DNA of 64,000 nucleotides, taken from NCBI GenBank assembly GCA_947498065.1, contig CANMIS010000003.1, positions 124,001-188,000 of the forward strand, given 5' to 3'. The notes beneath the pieces were generated by a model. The model saw nothing but the letters and a program-made list of their open reading frames with translations. It did not search any database and was not told the DNA's origin. Of the stretch, positions 16,236-26,554 are shown piece after piece; the first letter of the stretch is position 1; each line of letters starts with the position of its first letter. A program made the position numbers and the translations under genes. Source of the DNA: an uncultured Erythrobacter sp. Its GTDB lineage: Bacteria > Pseudomonadota > Alphaproteobacteria > Sphingomonadales > Sphingomonadaceae.

Positions 16236-19200
16236 ATGAACGCGATTTTTCGGGCGCCCAAGGCCCTTCTCCTGCTTGCTGCTTCGGCGGCTTTGACATT
16301 CCCAGCGACGGCGCAAAATATAGAGCCCAACAGCTCTGACGAAGCGCCGCCGGCAACGATCAGCGTGCCGAGCGCTGATCCGATCATCCCTCAGCCGAAA
16401 AAGCTGCAAGGGGCGGATGAAGTCCCGTGGCTCTATGAAAACAGCAATATTCCGGTCGACCGTGAGTGGCTGTTCGGTAAGATGGACAATGGCCTGCGTT
16501 ATGCTGTGCGCAAAAATGGCGTGCCGCCCGGACAGGTTTCGATCCGTGTGCGGATTGATGCAGGCTCCTTGCACGAGCGCGATTCTGAACAAGGCTATGC
16601 GCACTTGCTGGAACACTTGCTGTTCCGTGAGAGCAAATATCTGGGCCAAGCAAAAGCGATTGAAACGTGGCAGCGGCTGGGCGCGACCTTTGGTAGTGAT
16701 GCCAACGCGGAGACCAGCCCGACGCACACCGCTTATAAGCTCGATTTGCCGGGCGTAACGCGCGGGAAACTAGCGGAGAGTTTCAAGCTGCTCTCCGGCA
16801 TGATCAAATCGCCGGTGCTGAGCGATGAGAATGTCGCGGCGGAATTGCCGATTGTGCTCGCGGAAAAGCGCGAGCGCGGCGGCGCAGCGGAGCGCGTGGG
16901 CGAGTTTACCCGCTCTGTGCTGTTCGCAGGCCAGCGTTTGGCCACCCGCACACCGATTGGCACTGAGGAAACCCTGCGCGGCGCGAATGGCGCTTTGGTG
17001 CAGAACTTCTACGACCGCTGGTATCGCCCGGAAAACACCGTGATTGTTGTCGTCGGTGATGCCCCGCCAGAGATTTTGGCGGGCCTGATCGAGCAATGGT
17101 TTGCCGATTGGGAAGGGACCGGCGAGGCCGGTGTCGCGCCAGATTTTGGCGATCCCGTGCCGCCAGCTGATGCGGCGAACACGCAAAGCGAGAGCGGTCC
17201 GATTGGCGAGATCGGGGTGATGGTGGAGCCTGACCTGCCGCGCAGCCTGACCTATGCCGTGATGCGCCCTTGGCGGCAGGTGGAAGACACCATCGTTTAT
17301 AACGAAGGGCTGATGATTGATGCGGTTTCGCAGGCGATCATCAACCGCCGTTTGGAATCGCGCGCGCGATCTGGCGGCAGCTATCTTTATGCGCAAGTGC
17401 AGCAGGACGACGTCTCGCGCTCAACCGATGCGACATTTGTGACCTTCGCGCCGCTGTCCGAAGATTGGGATGCAGCGATGACCGATGTGCGCGGCGTTAT
17501 TGCCGATGCGCTGGAAAGCGGGCCGACCCAAGAAGAGATTGACCGCGAAGTCGCGGAATTCGACATCGCTTTTGCCAATCAGGTGGAGCAGCGCACCGTC
17601 ATCGCCGGATCGAACCTGGCCGATACTCTGATCAATGCGGTCGACATTCGCGAGACTACCGCTTCTCCTGAAGTGGTGCTGGACGTGTTTCGCGGGACGA
17701 AGCCGCGCTTTACGCCTGATGAAGTGCTCGCCGCGACACGTAAGCTGTTCCAAGGCGATGTGGTGCGCGGCATTTATGTGACGCCGTCCGCTGGTGAAGC
17801 GGATGAGGGCGCAGTTCGCCTGGCGCTGGAACGCGCCGCGACCAGCGATGGCAGCTCGCGCTTGGCCGCCAGCACTGTGTCATTTGACGAGCTGCCCGCC
17901 GTGGGCGAGCCGGGCACAATCGCCTCGCGCGCTCCGATTGGTCTGCTCGACATTGAACAGGTCGATTTTGACAACGGCGTTCGCGCGCTGCTGTGGTCCA
18001 ACAATGCAGAGCCAGGACGCGTCGTCGTCAAGGTCCGCTTTGGCGCTGGCTACCGCGCATTTGATGATCAAACCGCGCCTTATGCCGCATTGGGCACGAC
18101 CGCATTGGTCGGATCAGGCCTCGGCGAATTGGGCCAGGAAGAGCTCGACCGTCTGGCGACGGGCCGCAAGCTTGGCTTTGAATTCCAGATCGACGACGCT
18201 GTCTTCACCTTCACCGCGCGCACGCGCTCTGCCGATGTGGCCGACCAGCTGTATCTGTTCGCTGCGAAGCTGGGCATGCCGCGCTGGGACAAAGACCCGG
18301 TGATCCGCGCCCGCGCTGCGGCTCAGCTGGCGTATAATGCCTTTGCCACCAGCCCTAATGGCGTGATCAACCGCGATCTTGAGTACCTGCTCACCAATCG
18401 CGATCCGCGCTTTGCAACGCCTGATCCCGATGCTCTGGCGGAGTTGACGCCAGAAGGTTTCCGCGAAGTGTGGGAGCCTCTGCTGTCGCAAGGGCCGGTT
18501 GAGGTTCTGGTGTTCGGCGAGTTTGACCGCGATGCCACGGTGGAGGCCCTGCGCACCACCTTTGGCGCGCTGGGTGAGCGCGATCCGGTGCCCGCCGATG
18601 TCGCTGCGCGCGTGCCTGAATTCCCGGCTGGCGCTGGCGAGACGACGGTTCTCAATCACCGCGGTGACAAGAACCAGGCCGCCGCTGTGATCGCTTGGCC
18701 AAGCGGTGCGGGCGTTCAACGACTGCGCGAATCCCGTCAGCTCGAAATCCTGATCCAGGTCTTCAACAACCGCCTGCTGGAGGCGATGCGGGAGCGCGCC
18801 GGCGCAAGCTATGCGCCTCAAATCCTCTCCAATTGGCCAACCGATTTGGAAAGCGGCGGGACGATCACCGCGCTCGCTCAATTGCAGCCGCAAGACGTGC
18901 CCGTGTTCTTCAGCGAAGCGGACAAGATCGCGCGCGATCTCGTCAACACGCCGCCCACCACGGAAGAGCTCGACCGGGTGACCGAACCGCTGCGGCAATT
19001 GTTCAGCCGTGCATCCACTGGCAACACCTTCTGGCTGTACCAGCTCGAAGGCGCGACCACGGATCGCCGCCGGATTGCTTTGCTGCCGAGCCTGCTCAAT
19101 GACTATTCGCAGACGACACCGCAGGTGATGCAAGTGCTCGCCGGGCGGTATTTCGGGCGTCAGCCCGGTTGGCGATTGGCGGTAATTCCTGAGGGCACCG

Positions 19201-19292
19201 AACTGGCCGAGGCTTTGCCAGTGCCAGCGGGTGAGGGCGCTCCGGCGGCCGCCGCCGCGCCTGCGCCGCGCCCAGAGGTGATCGGGCGATAG
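16236..19292 (+). CDS. M16 family zinc metallopeptidase, exported
   Basis: About 1018 residues. A signal peptide (MNAIFRAPKALLLLAASAALTFPATAQ) precedes the first M16 catalytic domain. The inverted zinc motif HLLEH is at residues 123-127, followed by the distal Glu region. Three more M16-like repeats form the usual pitrilysin clamshell; a second N-domain-like repeat begins near GLLDIEQVDFDNGVRALLW. The C-terminus ends in an Ala/Pro-rich tail. It is a periplasmic protease expected to degrade peptides or small proteins. The ATG at 16215 is an alternative start that adds seven residues. Confidence 0.92.
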   Translation: MNAIFRAPKALLLLAASAALTFPATAQNIEPNSSDEAPPATISVPSADPIIPQPKKLQGADEVPWLYENSNIPVDREWLFGKMDNGLRYAVRKNGVPPGQVSIRVRIDAGSLHERDSEQGYAHLLEHLLFRESKYLGQAKAIETWQRLGATFGSDANAETSPTHTAYKLDLPGVTRGKLAESFKLLSGMIKSPVLSDENVAAELPIVLAEKRERGGAAERVGEFTRSVLFAGQRLATRTPIGTEETLRGANGALVQNFYDRWYRPENTVIVVVGDAPPEILAGLIEQWFADWEGTGEAGVAPDFGDPVPPADAANTQSESGPIGEIGVMVEPDLPRSLTYAVMRPWRQVEDTIVYNEGLMIDAVSQAIINRRLESRARSGGSYLYAQVQQDDVSRSTDATFVTFAPLSEDWDAAMTDVRGVIADALESGPTQEEIDREVAEFDIAFANQVEQRTVIAGSNLADTLINAVDIRETTASPEVVLDVFRGTKPRFTPDEVLAATRKLFQGDVVRGIYVTPSAGEADEGAVRLALERAATSDGSSRLAASTVSFDELPAVGEPGTIASRAPIGLLDIEQVDFDNGVRALLWSNNAEPGRVVVKVRFGAGYRAFDDQTAPYAALGTTALVGSGLGELGQEELDRLATGRKLGFEFQIDDAVFTFTARTRSADVADQLYLFAAKLGMPRWDKDPVIRARAAAQLAYNAFATSPNGVINRDLEYLLTNRDPRFATPDPDALAELTPEGFREVWEPLLSQGPVEVLVFGEFDRDATVEALRTTFGALGERDPVPADVAARVPEFPAGAGETTVLNHRGDKNQAAAVIAWPSGAGVQRLRESRQLEILIQVFNNRLLEAMRERAGASYAPQILSNWPTDLESGGTITALAQLQPQDVPVFFSEADKIARDLVNTPPTTEELDRVTEPLRQLFSRASTGNTFWLYQLEGATTDRRRIALLPSLLNDYSQTTPQVMQVLAGRYFGRQPGWRLAVIPEGTELAEALPVPAGEGAPAAAAAPAPRPEVIGR

Positions 19293-19504
19293 CGGTAGGC
19301 CGGGCGCTTTTCAGGCGGTTTTTGACCGCTTTGAGGTGTCCAACAATCGGTTGAAGCGATCACAGCGACGCGAAATAATGTTGTCGCTGGGGCTATTGCG
19401 GCTTTACACATGTAACCTAGGGGCGATAACGGCGCTCCCTACAGGCGAGGGCATTCGGCAGTACCGCCATGCCCTTTGCTACAATTTTGGAAGAAGAATT
19501 CGAC

Positions 19505-20878
19505 GTGTCAAACAATTGGTCCCCTGAAAGCTGGAAGTCCCACGAAGCAAAACATTTGCCGAAGTATGAGGACCTGTCCGAATTGGCTGAGGCAGAGGCG
19601 ACATTGGCGGCCTATCCGCCGCTGGTTTTTGCCGGGGAGGCGCGCGCGCTGAAATCCGATTTGGCGGACGTTGCAAATGGCAAAGCGTTTTTGCTGCAAG
19701 GCGGCGATTGCGCCGAGAGCTTTGCAGAGTTCCACCCGAACAACATTCGCGATACCTTTCGCGCGCTGTTGCAAATGGCGGTGGTGCTGACTTTCGCCAG
19801 CAAGCATCCAGTGATCAAGGTTGGCCGGATGGCGGGCCAGTTTGCCAAGCCGCGTTCCTCCGACACGGAGACGGTCGGCGATGTGACCTTGCCGAGCTAT
19901 TTCGGCGACAACATCAATGGGATCGAGTTTGATCCGGTTCAGCGCCGCAATGATCCTGGCCGGATGGTGCGCGCTTATTCTCAAGCCGCGGCGACGCTCA
20001 ATCTGCTGCGAGCCTTTGCGGGCGGCGGCTATGCAAATCTGCGTCAGGTTCACCAATGGACGCTCGACTTTATGGGACGCACGCCTTGGACGACTAAGTT
20101 CGCGCAAATGGCGGATCGCATCGGAGAGTCGCTTGATTTTATGGAGGCCTGCGGCGTTGATCCTGCGACGGTTCCGCAGCTTCAAGGCACCAGCTTTTAC
20201 ACCAGCCACGAAGGTCTGCTGCTGCCGTATGAGCAAGCGCTCACGCGGCAAGATTCGCTAACCGGTCAATGGTTTGCGACCAGCGCACATATGCTGTGGA
20301 TTGGTGATCGCACCCGCTTCCCGGGCAGCGCGCATATTGAATTTGCGCGAGGCATTGGCAATCCGCTGGGCATGAAGTGCGGACCGAGCCTTGAGCCCGA
20401 TGCTCTGATCGAATTGCTCGATATCCTTAACCCATCGCGCGAAGCGGGCCGGATCACGCTGATCTCTCGCTTTGGCCATGATAAAGTCACCGAAGGCCTG
20501 CCGAAGCTGGTCCGCGCGGTTGAGCGCGAGGGCCATCCCGTGGTGTGGAGCTGTGATCCGATGCACGGCAATGTCGTGAAGTCTGAGACCGGATTTAAGA
20601 CGCGGCCATTCGACCGTATCCTGACCGAGGTGAAAGGCTTCTTTGATGTGCACCGCGCAGAGGGAACGCATCCGGGCGGCATCCATATTGAGATGACCGG
20701 ACAGGACGTGACCGAATGCGTCGGCGGCGCGGTGGCAATCACTGATGAGCGCCTGGGCGATCGTTATCACACGCATTGCGACCCGCGTCTCAATGCAGAG
20801 CAATCGCTCGAACTGGCGTTTTTGCTAGCTGAGATGCTTAACCAAGAAGTTGTCGGACGCCAAGCCAACGCGGCGTAA
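19505..20878 (+). CDS. class II 3-deoxy-7-phosphoheptulonate (DAHP) synthase
   Basis: 457 residues from a GTG start ([19 protein letters not shown]). An upstream frame reaches 19469 but lacks family sequence. Hallmarks of the class II (plant/Mycobacterium-like) enzyme are [51 protein letters not shown] and [17 protein letters not shown]. It condenses PEP and erythrose-4-phosphate, the first step of the shikimate pathway. GAAGAAG precedes the GTG. Single-gene unit between the M16 protease and a diguanylate cyclase. Confidence 0.95.
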   Translation: MSNNWSPESWKSHEAKHLPKYEDLSELAEAEATLAAYPPLVFAGEARALKSDLADVANGKAFLLQGGDCAESFAEFHPNNIRDTFRALLQMAVVLTFASKHPVIKVGRMAGQFAKPRSSDTETVGDVTLPSYFGDNINGIEFDPVQRRNDPGRMVRAYSQAAATLNLLRAFAGGGYANLRQVHQWTLDFMGRTPWTTKFAQMADRIGESLDFMEACGVDPATVPQLQGTSFYTSHEGLLLPYEQALTRQDSLTGQWFATSAHMLWIGDRTRFPGSAHIEFARGIGNPLGMKCGPSLEPDALIELLDILNPSREAGRITLISRFGHDKVTEGLPKLVRAVEREGHPVVWSCDPMHGNVVKSETGFKTRPFDRILTEVKGFFDVHRAEGTHPGGIHIEMTGQDVTECVGGAVAITDERLGDRYHTHCDPRLNAEQSLELAFLLAEMLNQEVVGRQANAA

Positions 20879-21061
20879 TCGCCCTGCGTTCTAAGCCGAA
20901 CTGACTGATTTCACTGCGGCGGCGAGCATTATGTTTGCTGCGCGGTAAAACGCGCGCCTCCATGCATTAGGTGAAAACCCGCATACGGCCCCGGCCAAGC
21001 GGTTGACGCTTTCCCGCTAACGCCTGGCGATTATGGATCGAGGGCACACCACGGGGCCGGT

Positions 21062-22123
21062 ATGTTGACCGGGGAAGTAGGGAACAGCGCGCTGTTTGCC
21101 GTCTGCGTCCTTTTGGGTGTGGTCGCGATGGTGTTTGTGGTCGCCACGGTAAACGCGCGCCGCGAAACCCGCTTTGCCGCGCGCATCGCTCGCGAACGCG
21201 GCGAACGCATGAGTGAGCTGCTCCGCACGGTGCGCATGGCGGAAAGCATCGCTGACCTTGGCATCTGGCAATTTGATCCGGCGAGCGGCGTCCAGCAATG
21301 GTCCGATGGCATGCGCACGCTGTTTGGCATGGCGAAGGATGAAGAGTTCATCGAGGGCGACGCCGAAACCGTCCTATTCGCCAATGACATTGACCTTGTT
21401 GGTCAAGTCACTGCGCGGGCCAAAGAAGTTGGCCCTTATGAGCTGCATTATGACATTCACGGCTACGACGGCATGCCGCGCTCGATCTCGGTTCAGGCGT
21501 GCAATCTGCACAATGGCTCTGGCGAGGTCGCGCGCGTTGTCGCCGTGGTGCGCGATGTGACCGACCAGGTTCAGCGCGAACGCAAGCTGGAGCGCTCGCG
21601 CGTTTCGGCGCTGCAAGAGGCGAGTGTTGCCCGCAAGCTAGCCGAAACCGATCCGTTGACCGGGCTCGCCAATCGCCGCCGGGTGATGGCGGTGCTTGAT
21701 CAGCACGTGGTGCAATCTCAGAAGAACGGCGAGCCGCTCTCGTTGATCCTGTTTGATATTGATCACTTTAAATCGGTGAACGACACCTATGGCCATCCGC
21801 ATGGTGACCGCGTGCTGCAAGAGGTAGCCAAGATCGCGATGGAGCAAGCGCGCGAAGGCGATGTCGTTGGCCGGGTTGGCGGCGAGGAATTCGTCTGGAT
21901 CGTCCCGGGCGCTGACAATTCCTATACGCGGATCATTTCAGAGCGTTTGCGGCTGGCGATTTCCATGGGCACCGCGATAGAGGACAAGCCTCCGGTGACG
22001 ATCAGCGTCGGTTTCACCAGCCTTGTCGCGGGCGACGCGCCGCTCAAATTGTTCGCCCGCGCGGATACGGCTTTGTATGATGCAAAGGGCGCGGGGCGTA
22101 ACCGCGTTCGTATGGCGGCTTAA
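21062..22123 (+). CDS. PAS-GGDEF diguanylate cyclase
   Basis: 353 residues. One N-terminal membrane helix (about residues 9-28) is followed by a PAS-like sensor (about 55-165, starting MAESIADLGIWQFDPASG) and a C-terminal GGDEF domain (about 195-353, starting ETDPLTGLANRRR). The active-site motif is an intact GGEEF, and REGD five residues before it forms the RxxD inhibitory site. The enzyme should therefore make c-di-GMP and be product-inhibited. No EAL domain is present and no partner gene is adjacent. Confidence 0.93.
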   Translation: MLTGEVGNSALFAVCVLLGVVAMVFVVATVNARRETRFAARIARERGERMSELLRTVRMAESIADLGIWQFDPASGVQQWSDGMRTLFGMAKDEEFIEGDAETVLFANDIDLVGQVTARAKEVGPYELHYDIHGYDGMPRSISVQACNLHNGSGEVARVVAVVRDVTDQVQRERKLERSRVSALQEASVARKLAETDPLTGLANRRRVMAVLDQHVVQSQKNGEPLSLILFDIDHFKSVNDTYGHPHGDRVLQEVAKIAMEQAREGDVVGRVGGEEFVWIVPGADNSYTRIISERLRLAISMGTAIEDKPPVTISVGFTSLVAGDAPLKLFARADTALYDAKGAGRNRVRMAA

Positions 22124-22243
22124 GCAACTCAGGCCAGCAAGTTTGCAACCTATTGTTGCGGGCTGTGCCTTTTAATTTTCACAAGTTTCGGGCATTGCGC
22201 CATTGCTGAGCGATTGGAAACGCTCGCAAATTGGGAGGCGCGC

Positions 22244-23554
22244 GTGCCGCTGACATCGCCGGAACACCCAGTACGCAAGGCGGAGCCTCGGCCTGAATTG
22301 GCCGAGCGATATTGCTCAACCCGGGCGCTGATGGAGGCTTTGACCGAGCGATTGTCGGATGCCGATGCGACGGTGCAATCCATGGAAGACGCCTCGCCAG
22401 CGAAATGGCATTTGGCGCACACTAACTGGTTTTGGGAGACGTTCCTGCTGCGCGATTACGCGCCGGATTACACGCTCTATAACGAAGACTGGCCGTTCCT
22501 GTTCAACTCTTACTATGAGGCGGAAGGGGAGCGGATTGCGCGCTTTTCCCGCGGAGCATTGTCGCGCCCGACGCTGGATGAAATCCGCGATTGGCGCAGA
22601 GCCGTCGATCGCGCGATGGAGCCGCTGATCGCTGACCCAGAGCGCGCTGATCTGATTGCTTTGGGCATCGCGCATGAGCAGCAGCACATCGAATTGCTGC
22701 TAACCGATATCAAACACGCATTGTTTCAAAATCCGCTCGGTCCCGCGATGTGGGACGGGTCGCCAGAGGCAGCGATGTCGGCGGGCGGTGCAGGCGGCGT
22801 TGCCGATGCGGGTTGGAATGAGCATCCCGGTGGCATTGCTCTGATCGGGCATGACCATAACGAGAGCGCCGAATTTGCGTTCGACAATGAGCGGCCGCGC
22901 CACCGCGTCCTGCTGGAGCCGTTCGCCATGTCGCGCCGACTGGTGACGAACCGGCAATGGGACGAATTTATCGCCGATGGCGGCTACACCACCGCATCTT
23001 TATGGCTGTCAGACGGTTGGTCTTGGGTGCGGGAAAACGGCATCACCGCTCCGCTCTATTGGCGTGAGCGAGATGGCGCGGCTCAGCATTTCACCCACCA
23101 AGGTTGGCAGCCGCGCGATCCCGATGCGCCGGTGACCCATATATCTTATTTTGAGGCGGATGCCTTTGCCAGCTGGGCGGGAATGCGCTTGCCGACCGAG
23201 TTTGAATGGGAGGCAATTGCGCGCGGCCAGGATGGGGAGGGCAGCGCGCCTGCACATGATGCCTCGTCCGGCAACCAATTGGACGGCGCCCATGCCCCGG
23301 CTCAGCATGGCGGAGAGGCGCTGTTTGGCGATTGCTGGCAATTCACGCGCTCGGCCTATCTGCCATACCCCCGCTTTGCGCCCGCAGGCGGCGCGGTGGG
23401 CGAATACAACGGCAAATTCATGAGCGGTCAGTTCGTTCTGAAGGGCGCCAGCTGCGCCACCGTGCGCGGCCATTCGCGCGCGTCCTATCGCAATTTCTTC
23501 TACCCGCATCAGCGCTGGCAATTCACCGGTCTGCGCCTTGCCAAAGATCTTTAA
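22244..23554 (+). CDS. egtB: ergothioneine biosynthesis sulfoxide synthase EgtB
   Basis: About 436 residues. The N-terminal DinB-like domain supplies the iron ligands (HLAHTNWFWE and HEQQHIE). The C-terminal FGE-sulfatase (formylglycine-enzyme-like) domain contains RLPTEFEWE and the end segment VRGHSRASYRNFFYPHQRWQFTGLRLA. It joins cysteine or gamma-glutamylcysteine to hercynine as a sulfoxide. I choose GTG 22244 because GGGAGG lies five bases upstream; the frame is open from a TTG at 22214. egtD follows after 15 bases, giving the usual two-gene egtBD operon. No egtA, egtC or egtE is nearby. Confidence 0.95.
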   Translation: MPLTSPEHPVRKAEPRPELAERYCSTRALMEALTERLSDADATVQSMEDASPAKWHLAHTNWFWETFLLRDYAPDYTLYNEDWPFLFNSYYEAEGERIARFSRGALSRPTLDEIRDWRRAVDRAMEPLIADPERADLIALGIAHEQQHIELLLTDIKHALFQNPLGPAMWDGSPEAAMSAGGAGGVADAGWNEHPGGIALIGHDHNESAEFAFDNERPRHRVLLEPFAMSRRLVTNRQWDEFIADGGYTTASLWLSDGWSWVRENGITAPLYWRERDGAAQHFTHQGWQPRDPDAPVTHISYFEADAFASWAGMRLPTEFEWEAIARGQDGEGSAPAHDASSGNQLDGAHAPAQHGGEALFGDCWQFTRSAYLPYPRFAPAGGAVGEYNGKFMSGQFVLKGASCATVRGHSRASYRNFFYPHQRWQFTGLRLAKDL

Positions 23555-23569
23555 GGCCAAGGATAATTG

Positions 23570-24556
23570 ATGAGTTCTCAAGAAGGCATTGCGCTCGTGA
23601 ACCGTGATGATGATGGAGTGGATACCGCGTTTCGCAGCGATGTTCTGACCGGGCTGTCGCAGCCGCAAAAGGCGATTTCGGCGCGCTGGCTGTATGACGA
23701 TGCCGGATCGCAATTGTTCGAAGACATCACGCAGATCCCGGAATATTATCCGACCCGCGCTGAGACAGAGATTTTGCGAGAGCGCGGCGCAGAATTTGCT
23801 GAGCTGATCGGGCCGGGCCGCGCGGTGGTGGAATTTGGCTCCGGCAGCTCGGTGAAAACGCCGCTATTGCTCTCTGCGATTGAGCCGAGCGCCTATGTCC
23901 CGCTTGATATCTCGGGCGACTTTCTGCGAGCGGCGGCGGCTGATCTGGCGGCGAAATTTCCCGGTCTGCCGGTCCATCCGGTAGAGGCTGATTTTATGCG
24001 GCAAGTTGCGCTGCCCGATGCGGTCGCTGGCCTGCCGAAGCTCGGCTTTTTTCCCGGCTCGACAATTGGCAATATGGTGCCGCGCACGGCGGTCGATTTG
24101 CTGCGCAATATGCGTGAGACATTGGGTGAGGGCGCGCGCCTGCTGATCGGCATGGATCTGATCAAGGATCGCGGGGTCCTGGTCGATGCCTATGACGATG
24201 CCGCCGGGGTGACGGCGGATTTCAATCTCAATCTGCTGCGCCGGGTGAACCGTGAGCTAGGCAGCGATATTCCGACACAAGCCTTCGCCCATGAGGCGCG
24301 CTGGAACGATGATTTTGCGCGCATTGAAATGCATTTGGTGGCGCAGAGCGATCTCGATTTTTCCGTTTCAGGCACCGGTTTTTCGATGACGCGCGGTGAG
24401 ACGATCCACACAGAAAACAGTCACAAGTTCAATCGCCGCACCGCAAATATGCTGCTGCTCGCGAGTGGATGGGATCCGCAGCAGCGCTGGCTCGACAGCG
24501 AAGAGCGTTTCTCGCTGATCCTGGCCGAGGCGAAGCCGCCAAAATCTGCGCCATAA
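23570..24556 (+). CDS. egtD: L-histidine N-alpha-methyltransferase EgtD
   Basis: 328 residues. It begins with LTGLSQPQKAISARWLYDDAGSQLFEDITQIPEYYPTRAE and contains VVEFGSGSSVKTPLLL (SAM site) and FFPGSTIGNM, the EgtD/DUF2260 signature. It trimethylates histidine to hercynine, the substrate of EgtB. The start is the ATG at 23570 with AAGGA upstream; a TTG directly before it is less likely. Second gene of the egtBD operon. Confidence 0.95.
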   Translation: MSSQEGIALVNRDDDGVDTAFRSDVLTGLSQPQKAISARWLYDDAGSQLFEDITQIPEYYPTRAETEILRERGAEFAELIGPGRAVVEFGSGSSVKTPLLLSAIEPSAYVPLDISGDFLRAAAADLAAKFPGLPVHPVEADFMRQVALPDAVAGLPKLGFFPGSTIGNMVPRTAVDLLRNMRETLGEGARLLIGMDLIKDRGVLVDAYDDAAGVTADFNLNLLRRVNRELGSDIPTQAFAHEARWNDDFARIEMHLVAQSDLDFSVSGTGFSMTRGETIHTENSHKFNRRTANMLLLASGWDPQQRWLDSEERFSLILAEAKPPKSAP

Positions 24557-24621
24557 GCGCTTTCTAACAAGCCCCCCAATTTCCTTCGAAACCGAAAGGC
24601 GCGCCCGCGCGTTACCCCGCC

Positions 24622-25572
24622 ATGGCACATTCAATCGAAACCGTCGCAATCATCGGCGCTGGCATGGCTGGGCTCAGCTGCGCTGCGCAATTGTCGGCGG
24701 CGGGTAAGCAGGTCGTGATCTTTGACAAGGGACGCGGCCCCGGTGGACGCATGGCGGCAAGGCGCGCAGAGATTGCGGGCGAAACGGTCGGCTTTGACCA
24801 CGGGGCGCAATTCTTCACCGCGCGCGATCCCGCCTTCATAGAGGCTGTGCGCGAATGGCAGGAACTGGGCGTGGTCGCGGCTTGGCCAGCGGCAGGTGAC
24901 GATGCCTTTGTCGGGACGCCGGGCATGAATGGCCCGATCCGCGCGATGGGCAGCGCGCTTGGTGTCGAGTGGGGCACCCGGATAGAACGCCTGCACCGTG
25001 GTGGTGACCGCTGGAAGCTGGAGACAGGCGATAAGAGCTTTGTCGCAGATGCGATCGTGTGCGCGGTTCCGGCGGAGCAAGCGAGCGTCCTACTGGCCGA
25101 GGTCGCGCCAGAGCTGGCCGCCGCCGCTTCGCAGGTGCAATCCGCGCCGTGCTGGGCCGTGATGGCGGCGTTTGGCGAGAAGCTCGGCATTGAAGCGGAC
25201 TGCCTGCGCGATCCCGAAGCGGGGATATCTTGGGCTGCGCGCAATTCGGCCAAGCCTGAGAGGACCGGCGAGGAATGCTGGGTGCTGCACGCCAGCCCAG
25301 AGCGTAGCCGCGAATTGCTCGACCTGCCTAAGGAGGAAGTGGCCGAGATATTGCTCGCCGATTTCTTCTCGCAGACTGGCGTGGCTCCGACGGTGCCAAT
25401 CCACTTAACCGCGCACCGCTGGCTCTATGCGATGGCTGAGCCAGTCGCGGGTGAACCAGCGCGTTATGACGATGACAAACGGATCGGCATTGCCGGGGAT
25501 TATCTGCACAGTCCGCGCGTGGAAGGCGCATTTCTGTCAGGCCGCGCTTTGGCCGCAAAAATGCTTGGCTAG
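24622..25572 (+). CDS. FAD-dependent oxidoreductase (renalase-like amine oxidase family)
   Basis: 316 residues with an N-terminal FAD dinucleotide motif (VAIIGAGMAGLSCAAQLSAAG), the second flavin motif KGRGPGGRMAARR, and HGAQFFTARDP, typical of the bacterial renalase-like NAD(P)/FAD oxidoreductases. The C-terminus ends with GIAGDYLHSPRVEGAFLSGRALA, the flavin-closing motif. The substrate is unknown; renalases oxidise aberrant dihydro-NAD(P)H isomers. It follows egtD by 65 bases and may share its transcript. Confidence 0.88.
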   Translation: MAHSIETVAIIGAGMAGLSCAAQLSAAGKQVVIFDKGRGPGGRMAARRAEIAGETVGFDHGAQFFTARDPAFIEAVREWQELGVVAAWPAAGDDAFVGTPGMNGPIRAMGSALGVEWGTRIERLHRGGDRWKLETGDKSFVADAIVCAVPAEQASVLLAEVAPELAAAASQVQSAPCWAVMAAFGEKLGIEADCLRDPEAGISWAARNSAKPERTGEECWVLHASPERSRELLDLPKEEVAEILLADFFSQTGVAPTVPIHLTAHRWLYAMAEPVAGEPARYDDDKRIGIAGDYLHSPRVEGAFLSGRALAAKMLG

Positions 25573-25639
25573 AATTGCTGGCGGCGCGAGCGCGCTCGTT
25601 CATGGAAAAGCATGGCGATTGTTCCTATGTTTAGGGGCA

Positions 25640-26317
25640 ATGAGCCTCGACAACCTCTTTTCCAACATCGCTGGCGCGTTCACCGCTGTTCCGCGCTCGG
25701 AATTGTTGATGCTCGCGGTGGCTGCGGTGATGGCCGGCGTGCTCGGCTCGCTGATGATCCGCCGCGAGGTTGCCTTCGGCAAGTTCGTTCGCGCGGGCAG
25801 CACTTTGGTGCTGGTCGGCATTCTGTGCACCGTCATCATTCAGCTGTCGCGCTTTGATCCGCGCATTGAAGTGGCCGTCCCGCAGCTTGGCCTGCCTCAG
25901 CAGGTGGTGGAGGGCGGGGAGACCCGCATCCCGATCAGCCGAGATGGGCATTTCTGGCTGCGCGCGGAGCTGAATGGAGTTCCGGCTAATTTTCTGGTCG
26001 ACACCGGCGCGACGCTGACCGCGATATCGCAAGGTCTGGCGGATCAGGCGGGGATAGAGCCGCGCACGGGCGGGCTGCCAGTAACGATCGGCACAGCGAA
26101 CGGACCGGTGGAGGCATCGCTTGGTACAATTGACGAGCTGCGCTTTGGCAATGTGGCGGCGCGCGGGCTCGATGTCGTGATCGCGCCTAGCCTGGGCAAC
26201 ACCAATGTGATCGGTATGAACCTGCTCTCGCGGCTCGCGTCCTACCGGGTCGACAATCAGACCAATGAGATGATCCTGGAGCCGAACAATCCGCAAGAGC
26301 CATTGGAGCTGCGCTGA
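25640..26317 (+). CDS. retropepsin-like aspartic protease, TIGR02281 type
   Basis: 225 residues. An N-terminal membrane region (about two helices) is followed by a periplasmic retropepsin-like domain with the single catalytic motif FLVDTGATLTAIS and the C-terminal NVIGMNLLSRL. Such proteins dimerise to form an active site and are found across alphaproteobacteria; substrates are not known to me. I use the ATG at 25640 (AGGGG upstream) because the longer frame from 25427 overlaps the preceding gene. Confidence 0.87.
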   Translation: MSLDNLFSNIAGAFTAVPRSELLMLAVAAVMAGVLGSLMIRREVAFGKFVRAGSTLVLVGILCTVIIQLSRFDPRIEVAVPQLGLPQQVVEGGETRIPISRDGHFWLRAELNGVPANFLVDTGATLTAISQGLADQAGIEPRTGGLPVTIGTANGPVEASLGTIDELRFGNVAARGLDVVIAPSLGNTNVIGMNLLSRLASYRVDNQTNEMILEPNNPQEPLELR

Positions 26318-26389
26318 GGCCTGCGCAAAAGGCATGCGTTGTGGGCACCGGGTTTTAGTGCTCAGTTTCAAAGATTTGGGTAAGGAAAA

Positions 26390-26464
26390 TGGCTGGGGTG
26401 GTAGGGATCGAACCTACGAATGCCGCTACCAAAAAGCGGTGCCTTACCACTTGGCCACACCCCA
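26390..26464 (-). tRNA. tRNA-Gln (anticodon UUG)
   Basis: A 75-nt cloverleaf on the minus strand with encoded CCA. The acceptor pairs TGGGGTG with CACCCCA and the discriminator is G. The anticodon stem CCGCT/AGCGG encloses the loop TTTTGGT, giving TTG. The T-arm GTAGG-TTCGATC-CCTAC is intact. A plausible promoter lies just upstream at 26476-26503. Confidence 0.97.
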
Positions 26465-26475
26465 GCAGAGCGCGC

Positions 26476-26503
26476 TATATAGCGCCGCCATTTTATATGT
26501 GAA
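26476..26503 (-). promoter_or_regulatory. predicted promoter of tRNA-Gln
   Basis: On the minus strand, TTCACA (one mismatch to TTGACA) is followed after 16 bases by TATATA. It ends 11 bases before the tRNA 5' end, the right spacing for a sigma70-type promoter. Prediction by inspection only. Confidence 0.5.
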
Positions 26504-26538
26504 GGGGCGCAAGGCACATTTTTGCCTGTGCGCCCCTT
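26502..26538 (-). terminator. hairpin terminator downstream of yghU
   Basis: A strong stem AAGGGGCGCA/TGCGCCCCTT contains an inner AGGCA/TGCCT stem, separated by a bulged G. It lies 16 bases beyond the yghU stop and just before the tRNA promoter. Short T runs flank it on both sides, so it could work in either direction. Confidence 0.55.
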
Positions 26539-26554
26539 TTATCGCTTCTGCCGG

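Noticed and set aside
18114-19133. 339-codon minus-strand frame inside the M16 protease gene
   Set aside because: It is a shadow of the GC-rich coding strand; the plus-strand frame has the signal peptide and zinc motif.
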